Notes under the pieces: generated by a model
Told to the model about the DNA's origin: nothing
Databases searched by the model: none
Seen by the model: only the letters and a program-made list of their open reading frames with translations
Program-made: the position numbers and the translations under genes
Source of the DNA: Elmis aenea
Taxonomy: Eukaryota > Arthropoda > Insecta > Coleoptera > Elmidae
Length of the DNA stretch: 64,000 nucleotides
Assembly (NCBI GenBank): GCA_947652605.1
Contig: OX393581.1
Location: forward strand, 52,227,924-52,291,923
Reading direction: 5' to 3'
Part shown: piece after piece, positions 43,574-55,214 of the stretch
Layout: every line of letters begins with the position of its first letter
How positions within the stretch are numbered: position 1 is the stretch's first letter

Positions 43574-44605
43574 CTAAACTAATTCAAAAGGTTTGGTCCT
43601 TTTGAGTCTTCTAACAATCACACGCTGGTCGAACAGTTGGATTACTTCAGTGTTAACATGATTGTGAAGCCTCTCCTCATGCTTCTGTGCAAATCCTTTA
43701 ACTTCGTCAGCAACCATCTCCACACCCAGGTCTCTGTGAAGGTAACAATTCCTTATGTACCAAGGAGCGTTTACAATACTCATCAGAACTTTATTTTGGA
43801 ACCTTTGTATGATTTCGACATTACTCTTGCTGGCACACCCCCACAATTGTATCCCGTATAACCATACAGGTTTTAGAACCTGTTTATATATCATAAGTTT
43901 ATTAAGTGTTGACAGTTCGGAGTGACTACCTAGAAGCCAATACATATTTTTGAGTTTAACATTTAGTTCTACTCTTTTTTATATGCTCCTTTCATCGGAG
44001 CTTAGCATCTAAATTCATACATAGATACTTCGCTGTGTTAACGTAAGCTATAATTTGATTGTTCAGGATAATTGGTAGCTGTTCCGTATGTATATCTGTT
44101 TGTAAAATTGACGTGAGTTGATTTATTTTGATTGAGTTTTATGCGCCAACGTTTTGTCCACGCGCTAATTTTATCTAAATACTTTTGCAGCTTTTCATTC
44201 GCTTCTCGTTCATTATTTCCGACTGCCAAAACACCAGTATTATCTGCAAATGTAGCAATCATGATTTTTTCCGTTTCTGGTATATCGTATGTGTATAGTA
44301 AATACAGCAGTGGACCTAAAACACTGCCCTGTGGTACACCAGCTCTTATTGTTCTCAGTTCTGAGTATTGATCAACGCATTTGATTCTAAACAACCTCTC
44401 ATTGATGTAGGACTTCAACAATAGGCTGTAGTGTTTTGATTGAAGTTGTTCTAGTTTGAACTCTAATCCCTTGTGCCAGACTTTATCAAAAGCAACGTCC
44501 AGAAATACAGTCGAACATTTTTTTTTCTGTTTTCCGTAACTTAAATGAATAATAATCCAAAAACTTATTGTTGCAATTTCCGACCCAATTTTAAGTGGCA
44601 AGTCT
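43574..44605 (-). mobile_element. Jockey-like LINE, reverse transcriptase to C-terminus (broken)
   Basis: The minus strand from 44601 reads a polymerase palm. Motif A is STVFLDVAFDKVWHKGL, lacking two residues usually found between A and F. Next come IRAGVPQGSVLGPLLYLLYT and motif C, ATFADNTGVLAV, where the second catalytic aspartate is replaced by asparagine. Then DKISAWTKRWRIKLNQNKS follows. After a broken stretch (43946-44037) the frame resumes with YWLLGSHSELSTLNKLMIYK, VLKPVWLYGIQLWG and IVNAPWYIRNCYLHRDLGVE, and ends RRLKRTKPFELV at a stop (43574). The C-terminus is complete and the 5' part is missing. It is the same family as the fragment at 26119. Confidence 0.92.
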
Positions 44606-45054
44606 CATTAAGTCGCTTCCGGCTATTTTGAATTAATTTCCCAAGGCGATTCACAACACCTTCAATAAAATATTCGCAAACGCCTGACACAAAGTATCTT
44701 AATTGCTGTGCAAACATTGGTCGGCTCGTAAAAATAGACAATTATTGATTATTGTATGAATTATTAAGTTTAATTTCATACAAAATTGCGTGTCGGCCAG
44801 TGACAGTTAATGCATAAAAGGTGGAATTCCGATTAATATTAATTTATATGAAAGCAAGTCGGTGGATTGTGTTAGAACGTTGTAAAAAAATTTAGGAGGA
44901 TAAATAAATTATTGAGCACCTCGACTGTTGCGTTGTACATTTGGTCTCAATTGAATGTTTTTTAGATAAACAAATAAACATTTTAGGACATATCTCAAAT
45001 GGTCAGGATAGTTGCTATAATATTTTTTTAGAGAATACATGTGTTTCTGCAAAA
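44606..45054. other. AT-rich noncoding stretch
   Basis: Nothing recognised. Confidence 0.5.
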
Positions 45055-45505
45055 ACAATATGTAACTTTGTTATTTTAAATACAATACCTAGTATATGTT
45101 AACGTTTTCTTGTAGATAATGGAATTATCTTTAAAAAATGTTAAGCATGTCCTATCCCTAAACTTAATATTTCCCAAGTTAATAAATTTTCAATTAATTT
45201 TTTTTTATGGTGGAGGTACCGGGTATTGTATTAGGGTAATGCAAATTAAATGATATTTGTGTTATTAAAGGAGATACAAAAAAGCTTTAAATACAACAGT
45301 TCTTTGGCATTACGAGCTGCATAGGACAAAATAATTTTCAAATATACAGGGTGTATAATTTTCGCGATACAATAAGCAACTTTGTTATTTTATTTTAATA
45401 CCACACCCAGTATATTTTTACGTTTTCTTGTGGACAATTTAATTACATTTAAAAAGCATTGGGCATGCCCTATACCTGTATCTTAATATTTTGTAAAAAG
45501 TAAGT
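45055..45505. repeat. Diverged direct repeats, offset about 330 bp, with a MITE-type end
   Basis: AACTTTGTTATTTTAAATAC ... CGTTTTCTTGTAGATAATGG ... GCATGTCCTATCCCTA (45064-45165) recurs as AACTTTGTTATTTTATTTTA ... CGTTTTCTTGTGGACAATTT ... GCATGCCCTATACCTG (45390-45480). The second copy is preceded by TATACAGGGTGTATAATTTT at about 45345. AACTTTGTTATTTTAA also occurs near 32266. Probably two old copies of one MITE family. Confidence 0.65.
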
Positions 45506-46861
45506 GTGTATAAAGATATTACAGGACTGGAAATTTGCAACTTAAAATAAATAAATAAGAAATTAATACCTCCAATCGTTTATTTTAATAAAGGGTAAAG
45601 AATGTGCTCTGTAAAGTAAAATCGATTTCTGCGATACTAAATTACTAACATTAATCTTACTTTTTCGGTTATTATGGCTAATATTTCAGTCTAAAAGAAT
45701 TTATAGGATTTTTAAATTGAATGTGGTTGTATACGTCACCCTGTGAATTTATTACATTAAGTTTTTTTCAGTCAAGTTTTCTATTGAATAAGAAAATCAA
45801 TGACGGCTCTTAATTTAAAATTTGCAAGAAATATATTTGCGTCACAAAAAATGCAGATTATGTACACAAGAAAAATATCTTAAGGCCATACTGCGTTACA
45901 GTGATAATTACTGTCTGCAGGCAAAAATTTCTGTTAAAAATACTTGTAACAAAATATTCTTGCCATGCGATATATATTTCTTTCGTTGTATAAAACTGCT
46001 TCCAAGTAAAAGTTTACCAGTAAATATTGTAACTGTTCCCTGGCGACCTAAGCAATAATTAATTTGTGAATGAAAAACTTTTAAGGTGACTTATTGGACC
46101 TTATAGCAATCCAAGGGTGCTATTACTAGAAACATAATAATAATCAAGAAAAATAATATCAAGCGTGAACTAAATTTATTTACATTAATTAAATAAATCG
46201 CTTATTATCAAACTTCTGTGTATTTTTAATACATACCTATAACTTGTTTAAATATGTGTACATAATTTTTGAACTCCTTGTATATTAAGTTACGTTTGAT
46301 TCGCCATTCAAATTTCTTTAGCTGCAATGTTAAGGGCGTATTATAACGATCAATGCAGTGAATTTATCTAACCGGTGTCAGAAAATATAACTTTAATCAC
46401 GGACGTGACGTTTTTCTTGCGAAAATATTTTATAAACTCTTCGGACATTATTTACGTACGTGAACACAGTTTATAAATTATGTACCTAGCTAATATACAA
46501 ACAACGGAAACTTTTGAACGTGAATGCATTAAAACTATTAACTAGGTCATTAAATGTTCATTTTAGTCGCAAAAACATAATTGAAATTAATAGACTTCAA
46601 ATATTGTGGTTAAAAAAAAAATATGAAGGAAAGAGTAATTGTTCCCCTACATAAAATTAACTAGAAATTACTCACCAACAATGCTTTTCAATCCATCACA
46701 ATTAAAAAGATATCTGGACTTTTAAATTTAATATTTTTGTGCAAAGTTTAAACACTTTGTCATACTTTGGTATTTTGAAATTTTTCCAGTACAATAATAG
46801 TTAATTTTTTTTATTTTTTTTTTCTTGTTATTTAACTTTGCTAGTTTAACCAACTCAATAA
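45506..46861. other. AT-rich noncoding stretch
   Basis: No gene recognised. The frame at 45822-46058 is cysteine- and lysine-rich by translation but matches nothing I know and lacks support. Confidence 0.5.
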
Positions 46862-46869
46862 CTCTATAA

Positions 46870-48006
46870 TAGGGGCTACGAACCTATGGCACGCGTACCA
46901 CAGCTGGCATGTAGAAAAATTTTATTGGCACGCGGGAGAAATAGTTGCTTTTCTATTATTTTTAGGAAATGAATACTATTTTTAAATAATGAATTAGTTA
47001 CACCAAATCATATTTATTCAAATAAAATACATGCCTTTTGTTTCGAAATTATGCGAATTTCAAACAGTACAACGAGATATTGCTTCTCATGCCTTCAAAT
47101 ATTTTCCAAATTAAATTTTTTTATGGAAATAAATCAAATTCAATTGGCTGAAGATTCAACCACAGCTGTGGAACCAATACTAGGTGAATTTTCTTCGCGA
47201 TTTTCTCAATTCAAAAATTTCGAAGAAATTTCGAAATTCATAATTTACCCAGACATTAACAAAGTTGTAGAACTTAATTTGGAAATTTTTGAATAGTTAA
47301 AATTATAAAATCAAGTTCAATTTGGAGGCAAAAGTTTATTGACTTAAGGGAAAATTTAGAGATTATTGAAATTGAACGTTTGGAGGAAAAAATAAATAAT
47401 AATACTGAAAGCAAAGTTATTAAAGCCTGGTATACGATTCCAGAACAGTTCAAATCTTTAAAGAAATTAGCGTCGGCTATTTTAACTATATTTTCTTCAA
47501 CATGCATGTGAGTCACTGTTTTCACAAACGAATTTGATAAAAAATAAATTCAGAAATACATTAACGGATGAATCTAGTTCAGCAAGCATTTTATTAAAAG
47601 TAACGAAATACCAACCTGATATAAAAAAAACTTAACAAAAAGCATTCAAAAACAAAAATCGCATTAAAACCTCATATTTTAATTCTTATTGTAGGTACCT
47701 ACTTAATTAATGTTGTTTGAAAAGTAAACACATGTAACGTGCTATTGCTATTTTTGTCTAATTATATCTTTCTATTGGTAAAATATTTAATAGTTGTTTT
47801 CAAATTTAGTTCTGTATCTTTAGTTGTTTAATTACAAATTTCTATTAGTAGTCAATAAAAAATATTCATTTAATACAAATATTGTATCATTTACTCTTCA
47901 ACTCCTCACAATCAGTAATGTTTTTTTTTTCATTCATTGCAAGAGTTACCTGGCACGCCAGCATTTCAAATGAAAAAATTTAAAAAAAAATTGGCAAGTA
48001 CCCCTA
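46870..48006 (+). mobile_element. hAT element with remnant of a GTF2IRD2/ZBED5-like transposase, 1137 bp
   Basis: The left end is TAGGGGCTACGAACC and the right-end reverse complement is TAGGGGTACTTGCC. Flanking 8-mers are CTCTATAA (46862-46869) and CTCTATGA (48007-48014), 7 of 8 equal. Inside, the plus strand (47051-47667) carries the C-terminal half of a hAT transposase of the type domesticated in GTF2IRD2 and ZBED5. It reads FSSRFSQFKNFEEISKFIIY, then FKSLKKLASAILTIFSSTCM, then CESLFSQTNLIKNKFRNTLT, ending QKQKSH at a stop (47667). Stops and frameshifts break it at 47296 and near 47390. The N-terminal zinc fingers and first catalytic residues are deleted. Confidence 0.9.
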
Positions 48007-48014
48007 CTCTATGA

Positions 48015-48589
48015 TAAGGTTTTGATAAGTTATATTTTATAAAAAACGTTTTGTCTGCATGCGTTTACCTAATTACACTGAAAAACATGATATCACCATA
48101 CAGCAACTGCTCGTCCAAATGTTATCAAACTTTTACACCTTGTCGAACAAACTGTGGGACCACAACACAACTAAAATGTTTATCAATGCGTGTAAGTTAT
48201 ATTTTATGCTTCAGCACGTGTTTGTCCTAATCATTAATTTAAAAGTAACGTTCACTAAATTATTTTCCAGCTTGCACACCGCGAAAGCTTTGAATTAACA
48301 ACCAAACTTCTCTTTAATGGCAACACAGTTCTTGCGCGGCTTTTAACTCAAGTGCCCGGCTAAACACTACCGCAGAACTTAACTGTTACGTCATGACTTA
48401 CTCGCGGTTTGTTTTCACTTCTCTTTTCATCCAATAACGAAGTGCGCGTTAATTTTAGCACTGAAAGTTTTGATGAGCAGCTTTTGAAAGCTGTTCTGGG
48501 AGAGCGTCCACTGCAGTAGTAACTAGTCTAATTTCTTAGCTAATGTGTTACATTAAGCCAATGATACACAGAAATAAAGAAACAATCAA
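48015..48589. other. Noncoding stretch
   Basis: 48300-48500 is less AT-rich (CTTGCGCGGC, TACTCGCGG) without a recognised gene. The frame at 48059-48298 has no family match. Confidence 0.45.
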
Positions 48590-48660
48590 GAACTAGGAAA
48601 ACATACCTCGACACCGAAAGGTACAAGAGGATCCGATAAAGAAGAAAAAGAAGACTGACA
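48590..48660 (+). mobile_element. Solo LINE 3' tail
   Basis: GAACTAGGAAAACATACCTC then GACACCGAAAGGTACAAGAG and GAAGAAAAAGAAGA. This matches the 3' tail of the LINE remnant at 16080-16146 (CCCCGGCAACGAAAGGTATA, AAGAGGCTACGAT, AGAAGAAG). It is a severely 5'-truncated insertion. Confidence 0.65.
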
Positions 48661-48948
48661 AGCAGGAAAAGAATTAAATAATGTAAAGAGGTGTATTTTG
48701 ATTATCGCGGCCTACTAGTATTTTTTATTGCTATTAAATTCAGCTTACATTATGATCAGCATTAATTGCCTACTTAAATCGCCGCATAACGAATGCAGTT
48801 TATCGCCATTTATTCACAGCTTCAGTTACTTTTGATCTCCCATTTCAGTAATTGAATTTGTGCAGTATTCAATTTAACCAAAATAACTTTATAATGAAAG
48901 CAAACTGAGATAGATTGCAGTCCTCTGTACAATAAAGTTTTGGTAATA

Positions 48949-49589
48949 CAGTGCAACCTCTATAATTCGAACACACTTTAATCCGACTATCCACTAATCC
49001 GACCTTTGACATTCTGAAGTCATAGTCCGAACGCACCTCGCTAATCCGAACTATGCAAGTATTTTCCTGCATAAACTTGTAGCATTTACGAGCATCTACT
49101 TTGATTCTCTTATTACAACTTTTAGAGTGCAACGGTGTAGTAGTAGTTCGACGTAAAAAGTATAATAATAAGTGCAAAAAATGTCGAAAAGAAAACATAA
49201 AACTTTAAATTTGCAAGAAAAAGTTGATATAATAAATGAAATTCAATCTGGACAAAGTTTTTCCAGTATTTCATTAAAATATGGTGTCGGAAAATCGACT
49301 GTATTTTTCAATTTAGCTATTGTTGTCTTTTAAAATATCCTATTATTTATTTTAAGCACTCGTACAAAATCCTATTAATCTTTTAATAAAAAAAAGGTAG
49401 CAACAATACTTTAAAAAAATTCAAAGGTAAGTAAAAAAACATTTTATATGATTCAAATTACTAATAGCATACAGAAAATGTTGTAGGGTCATAAATTATA
49501 TATTTTTTTATAAATCCAATAATCCGAACAATTCACTAATCCGAATTGATCCTTTGCATTTAATTGTTCGGATTATGGAGGTTGCACTG
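48949..49589 (+). mobile_element. Pogo/Tigger-like DNA transposon, internally deleted, 641 bp
   Basis: The left end is CAGTGCAACCTCTATAATTC and the right-end reverse complement is CAGTGCAACCTCCATAATCC. TA stands on both sides (48947-48948 and 49590-49591), the Tc1/mariner/pogo target. Both ends carry repeated TAATCCGAAC boxes. The interior keeps only the first 42 or so codons of the transposase (49181). The rest of the CENP-B-like DNA-binding region and the DDE domain are deleted. Confidence 0.93.
49181..49333 (+). pseudogene. Pogo/CENP-B-like transposase, N-terminal helix-turn-helix only
   Basis: ATG at 49181, stop at 49331-49333. The product starts MSKRKHKTLNLQEKVDII and continues IQSGQSFSSISLKYGVGKST. 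This is the CENP-B/Psq-type helix-turn-helix that binds the element ends (established for pogo-like transposases and their domesticated relatives). After VGKSTV the frame enters unrelated sequence (FFNLAIVVF) because the remaining coding region was lost. A 50-residue peptide with only a DNA-binding motif would act as a repressor at most, and expression is not shown. Confidence 0.88.
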
Positions 49590-49591
49590 TA

Positions 49592-51289
49592 TATCACTTT
49601 AATAATAACTTACTTACATGTCGAAATATTTTTCATTATTTGTGTCGACTGGCGTAATGCATCCATGTGATGTATGATGATGGAATGTATTATCTGCAGT
49701 AACATCAATTTCTCAAAGTAAAGCATAGAAAATATATTGTGCATCTAGGCGTGTTATGCATTGCCTGACTTTTCATAATCAATAAAATGACATTTCTTGT
49801 CTGGAAGATTATTAACCTTAGCTCATATTTTAGGTGCAGCATTAAAGTTAGTTTAACAGAGTGTCAAAGAGATAATAACCGCCCTTTTGGAAAATTTTTA
49901 TAAAGAAATGATGTTAGATGTATAGAAAAAGTGTTAGTATAGGTATACGAATCAGTATTTGTAGAATTAACAGTTAAGAAAACTACTAATTAAGAGACTG
50001 TAGTGTCAAGTTTTCTAACAAAAAAACTCATCCATCCTTAGTGAACTTATTTTACATTTTAAATCAGAAAATTAAATCACACATTATAGTGCAAGCTGCT
50101 ATAGCGGTAGCCAAGAAAATCTGTGTAGTTTCGAAAAGGTAATGAGTTGCAAATTATTCATCAGCTCGCCCAGGCCAAAATAACTAATTAAAAGCAATTA
50201 TCTATTGCGTTCTCCAATTTTATGTTAATTTAAGTAGCATTACCATAATATTTGCGTGACTTCGTTAGACTACAGACAAACGAATAAAGGGGCGAAATTG
50301 TGCACCTAAAATTTGCTAAACTAAGCTAAATAACATGAATATTTTTTTTATGGTTTACAACCCATACTTATAATTTTATGTGCATTCACAGGTCTTCCAG
50401 TAAACTAGACGTAAATATGCTAATCGATCAAGCTCAATAAAAATGTCAAGGACAAAATTTTCCGCGAATGCATGGTATTAACCAGAAAGCCAATGCGTTA
50501 TACAAGTAACAGACATGAAAACCCAAAAAATAACCCCTATACACAACGGAATTATATGGTTCCGTTTAGAAAAGTTATTATCATCTAATTTAACATTTAG
50601 GGCTTTCAAAAGATAGTACGGTTAAAAATACACCGAAGCATTAATTCAATTATTTGCTGTTTTAATATGTCCTGATGTAATCTGGCAACTAATCAGGGAC
50701 TTTGTTAATCACAGAATTATACTTCAATATAAAGGATGTATGTTAAAGGTGTTTCGTAAGTTTAGGCACAAAAATTCAACAGAAAAGTCTTACTAACGTG
50801 TATATCCCGAGATTTCTTTACAAAAATACACAAAATTTAGTAATTGCTGATTGCACAGTTTTGGCGACAACATTTTTCGCTAAGTATTAAGTCAAATCTT
50901 GTTACGTTTGACGTATATCTTCAGTAACTAAATTTTTGGGGTTGACGGAACGATTATGCCATCAGCATAATTTGAAATTGGATTTAGCCAAAACTTGTGC
51001 TCCAATTAAGATACATACTCTAATAATAATGATTTTACATTTTAAGGCTTTTATTTTGAAAGTGGCATAAGTCAGTTTTATGTTGTTTCGAGATATGAAA
51101 CGTTTTGCATTGTAATGTACATGGAAATATTAATGCTGTTGTACAAAAATTTCATTTATATTTGGTATCTCCGTTACTTATATTTTTCTCTGTGTACATA
51201 ATTTCGCACAGACGTTAACGATTTTGCATGTTTGATTACTTTAAAGTGACTTAAGGCACTTTCAAAATTAATAGTTTGTAAAAACTACG
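49592..51289. other. AT-rich noncoding stretch
   Basis: Nothing recognised. Confidence 0.5.
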
Positions 51290-51500
51290 GCAGAGTTTGA
51301 AACAAAAGAGGGCTTAAAACAAGGATACGTGCTCAGTCCATTATTATTCTCAGTAGTTATAGATGGGGTAGTTAAAAAAGTAAAACAAAAAATGAGACCG
51401 TTTTACTAGGCAACTGGAAAATGGAAAAAAAAACATAACTGAGCTAATGTTCCCAGACGACATGGTCTTAGTCGCGGAAACAGAAAAGAATCTGCAATAA
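51290..51500 (+). mobile_element. Non-LTR reverse transcriptase palm fragment (broken)
   Basis: AEFETKEGLKQGYVLSPLLF then SVVIDGVVKKVKQKM. After stops and a frameshift comes MFPDDMVLVAETEKNLQ, in which the usual FADD motif reads FPDD. It is a short relic bounded on the right by a MITE of family D. Confidence 0.82.
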
Positions 51501-51543
51501 GTAAATTCATCAGTACATTTTGAAATATAAGTTTAAGTAATTT

Positions 51544-51850
51544 ATACAGGGTGTCCCAAATTCGAGTAAATTCATGGGGATCTCGCTTATTTTAAGAGCT
51601 AACAGGTCGGTTAAATTAGGGCAAAGTTGCGAAATTAAATGCTCATCAAATATCTACAAAAGAAATTTTCATAGCTGTCTTAGTTCAAAAGTTATTCAAG
51701 AAAAACTGAAAAAATGTATTTTCGTTTTTTTTTTGCCCTATTTCCTACATTTTTGAAGATATCGACAATCTGGAAGCACATCTTCATAGCAACTTTTCTC
51801 AAGTATAGAAGATAAAAGTTTCAAGCAATAATGAACAACTTGGCAGTTCT
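51544..51850. mobile_element. MITE family D, copy 2
   Basis: TATACAGGGTGTCCCAAATT, then GGGGATCTCGCTTATTTTAA and further diverged similarity to the copy at 22475. The far end is not identified. The frame just downstream (51851-52033) reads open with an acidic/basic mix (SESDIDDKKKNPDARKELSM) but matches nothing known to me. Confidence 0.5.
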
Positions 51851-52974
51851 TTGTCGATGCATCTTCTGTTCTGGACCCAAAACGGACAGCTAAAGTTTAA
51901 AAATGTCCTTCGAGGTTCTGAATCTGATATCGATGATAAGAAAAAGAATCCAGACGCCAGAAAAGAGCTAAGCATGTACAGTTTAAAAGAAGAAACGCTA
52001 GAAATACGTATAGAAGTAGATATGCTAATATAGTTAAGAAGAAAGGACTCCAGTACCTTATAGAAAAATCTAAAGAAAAGAGAAGAACTTGTAAGTGTGG
52101 AAAATATAACTTGTGTATTTTTAATTACAAATGTTTGTTATAATTTTCTTGAATTCAGGTATAAATAAACCAAAACAAGTACCTACAGCACGTAGCAAGG
52201 ATCTTCAAAGTATTCAAACATGCACTAATTAAACTGCCTTATTTAACTGTTTAACAGAAACCGCGTGATTAAACGTAACGTACATGAATTTGCCCTACAT
52301 TCTTTATGTCTCGTCCTGAATAGAGCACACAAGGAATTTTTTATTGAGAACTGTCGGCCTCATTTATAATAAAAAGCCATGAACGAACAGATTCGTGCAT
52401 CGTTTCCTGAAATCCTGATATGCTGCATTCAGGTTATCGTAACCAAACGCTGCTGTATGGTGTATCGATTGCTTTCGTTCAAAGTAGATATATCTGCAGG
52501 GAATTAGAAACTTTTTACGATCACATTTTTGTAAGGCGAGTGCCTCTTAAACCGGTTGCATGAGCGAGTTGCATAAAAAGGCTCATGAAGCTGTTAAAAT
52601 GATCGCAAATTGAGAATTTCACTGAAAAGCTTAGCAACAAGTAACGTTTTAATTACTCAGAGCACAATGGAAATTTAAGAATAATAGTTTTTACTTGCTT
52701 CTTACGAATATAATCCGAAAATTTTTGTATTGTGTCCGGTAAACTTTGTTACATTTTTTTTTTAAATTCCAGTATCTTGCAATCTGTCCAGGAACATTCA
52801 GCAATTTATTATGGCAGAGTACTGGAGTCCAATGACATATCTCCTTGCGATTTACTTACACTTTTGTGGTCTCTGGGGTTTTTGCTATGCTACTTAAAAT
52901 CTGTTAATGAGGTCTTCAGGATTATAACGCTTTAGTCTACGATGTTGGTTGTTTTTTGAGAGTAATGGTGTTGC
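51851..52974. other. Noncoding stretch
   Basis: 52260-52560 is less AT-rich but stops close all frames, and no element or exon is recognised. See the preceding entry for the open frame at 51851-52033. Confidence 0.4.
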
Positions 52975-53720
52975 CAGTCTGTTGGGATGGCCATCGAGTC
53001 TCTGCCGGTATTCCGCACCGCTTGTTTAACCGATAACACCTGAAGATAGGTTTAATTCTTCCCTAGAATAGTTTCTCAAATAGTTTAGAGAAAATTGGAA
53101 GCAAACTGATAGGTCTATAATACGATCGACCATTACTGGCTTACCAGGTTTCGGGATCATGATTATTTGGGCAGCTTCCATTGTATTGGACAGTGACCAG
53201 TTCTTAGTATTGCATTAAAGATCTGAGTTAGAAGTTTTACACCATGTCCGGTAGCTCTTTAATAACTCTCCCAGTGATCGAATCCCGGCGCTTTTTTGGG
53301 GTTTAATTGTTTTATGCTGCTTTTACATTATAGACATTAAAGGTTTTCATTGGCAATTCTAGCTGTCCAGGGGCCTCAAGTACCCGTAGAATTTTCTCTT
53401 CCTTTTCTCCAGGCTGCTCCGAGTCCTAAGGTTGGAAGACTTTTGTGAGGTGCTCCTCAATTATATCCGCTTTGTGTTTGTCAGTCCTTGCCCAGTCACC
53501 TCCTTCGGTTTTTATTGGAGGGATGACTGTTTGCGGTCTCTTAAGTTTTCGTGTAGCTTTCCACAGCGAGTATTCCGTCGCTTCTGTAGCTGTTAAAGCT
53601 TCTAAGTAATGACCACCTTCCCGTTACTTTCTTCAAACTACTTTATGGTCGTAATTTCTGGTTCATTCATGTCAACATGAGATTTTCTTCTAAGTAATTT
53701 TGGATATCCTCTTTTTTTCA
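52975..53720 (-). mobile_element. Jockey-like LINE, start of reverse transcriptase (broken)
   Basis: The minus strand, read across frameshifts from about 53600 down, gives EYSLWKATRKLKRPQTVIPP, then GGDWARTDKHKADIIEEHL (linker), then KQLNPKKAPGFDH (first polymerase motif). It continues MEAAQIIMIPKPGKPVMV and YRPISLLPIFSKLFEKLF (second motif). These are the classic N-terminal blocks of Jockey-clade polymerases. The palm with motifs A and C would lie below 52975 and is missing. It is complementary in extent to the C-terminal Jockey piece at 43574 but is not contiguous with it. Confidence 0.88.
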
Positions 53721-55123
53721 TTATTTAGTAATTGTTTTAAATCTGCGACTTCTTTTTGTTCAAATATCTAGATAAAAATCGTAGAGGCAGAAAATAATGA
53801 GATAAAGTTAGTTGTGGATGTCTATTTTACGGAGCTCCAAGAAGAATTTTTTCTCGAGGGATGCAGCAACCCTTGTTGAAGTTAGTCATGTAGAAAAACA
53901 AATTATTTAGGTTCTCCTGCGTGCCTTTTTTCATGGCTAGGTACATTTCATGAAATACACCCTCGTATTTTTATCTGCATGCAAGCTGGACCTTTTTTAT
54001 GTTCTATGCAGCCAATTTCGCTAAATTGTTTTTAATTTCACAGCTACAAATCTAACTTCACAGTAATAGATTAGTTATCAGCAGTTTCCACTCACTCTGC
54101 AAGCTAAACTTTGAATAATTGAAAAGCACACCAGATTCAATTGCCTCCTAGGGATTGTTCTTTGAATATGTAATTCACACCCAGGGTTTGAAAGGTAAAT
54201 TAGATCTCCATTTGTGTTAAAGCTAAACTACTTAGTTGATACAGTTTTGTGTTATCGTACCTATACAATGTTATCAAATGTTTTTTGTATATTTTATATG
54301 ATTAAATATTTAACTCCACAGCAATTTTTCGTCGGATTTACAAACTTAAAGAACCCTACCGATATGTGACAAGGCGACACACATACGAACAATTCCAATA
54401 GGTTTATCATTTAGATCTTGATTCCACTTCAGAGCTTACATAGGCATGATTGCGTAATCAATAAATAAAGCAAGAAAACCCTGAATATCGAAATAATGTT
54501 ATGATTTCAATGGACATAACAGCTAATTTATAAAATATTATATCTCAATAGACTTGTAAATTTATTATTTCAGAGGTAAACCCAATGCTGTATCCCAAAA
54601 GTGGCTTTAGCAGCTACAATGGACTCTAAAAGTTCTTTTATCCAATTTTCTATAACTTCAACTATCAAATAAAAAATGGGTATTCATAAAATAGCTTTTA
54701 AATGCACTGTTTATTACTAGAAATAAACTAATGTAATGTTATTATCGGAAAATCATTAAAATATATTGTAAAGCACGATGGAATGATGATTATTACTAAT
54801 AATAAATGTAATGGGTTTGCGTTATTTGTTTTCTACGTTCGGTGAGCACATTTTCAATATTATTTGTGGAGGTAATCAAGTAAATATTGTAATTAAGTCA
54901 ACAAGATCGGGTGTTTATTTTATCTACGATTTTCAGTTCTGAATAGTTGTGATATGAATCTAGGTTGATTGTGAAGTGCAATTGTATATTATAGAAACGA
55001 TGGAAACATTTAAGTACAAAAATAAATGTCATGAAATGTGGTTATATAATGCAGACATTTTTTTTTCCGATTTGTTGTACAAAAAGCCGTTAAAGTCGTA
55101 TGTATTATGTGATAGTAGAAAAA
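53721..55123. other. AT-rich noncoding stretch
   Basis: Nothing recognised. Confidence 0.5.
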
Positions 55124-55214
55124 GTATGCTACATAACACGAGTTGTAAAGCAATTACGCACTCGTGGAAATACGTGCGTAATATGCTTCTTACAACTCTT
55201 GTTATGTAATATAC
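55124..55214 (+). repeat. 91-nt hairpin, precursor-like
   Basis: The left arm is GTATGCTACATAACACGAG then TTGTAAAGCAATTACGCAC. The right arm is its near complement, ending GTTATGTAATATAC. The loop is about 12 nt (TCGTGGAAATAC). Roughly 34 of 38 positions pair by eye with small bulges. The shape is compatible with a miRNA precursor, but a tiny palindromic MITE explains it equally well. Overlapping open frames on both strands are by-products of the palindrome. Confidence 0.75.
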
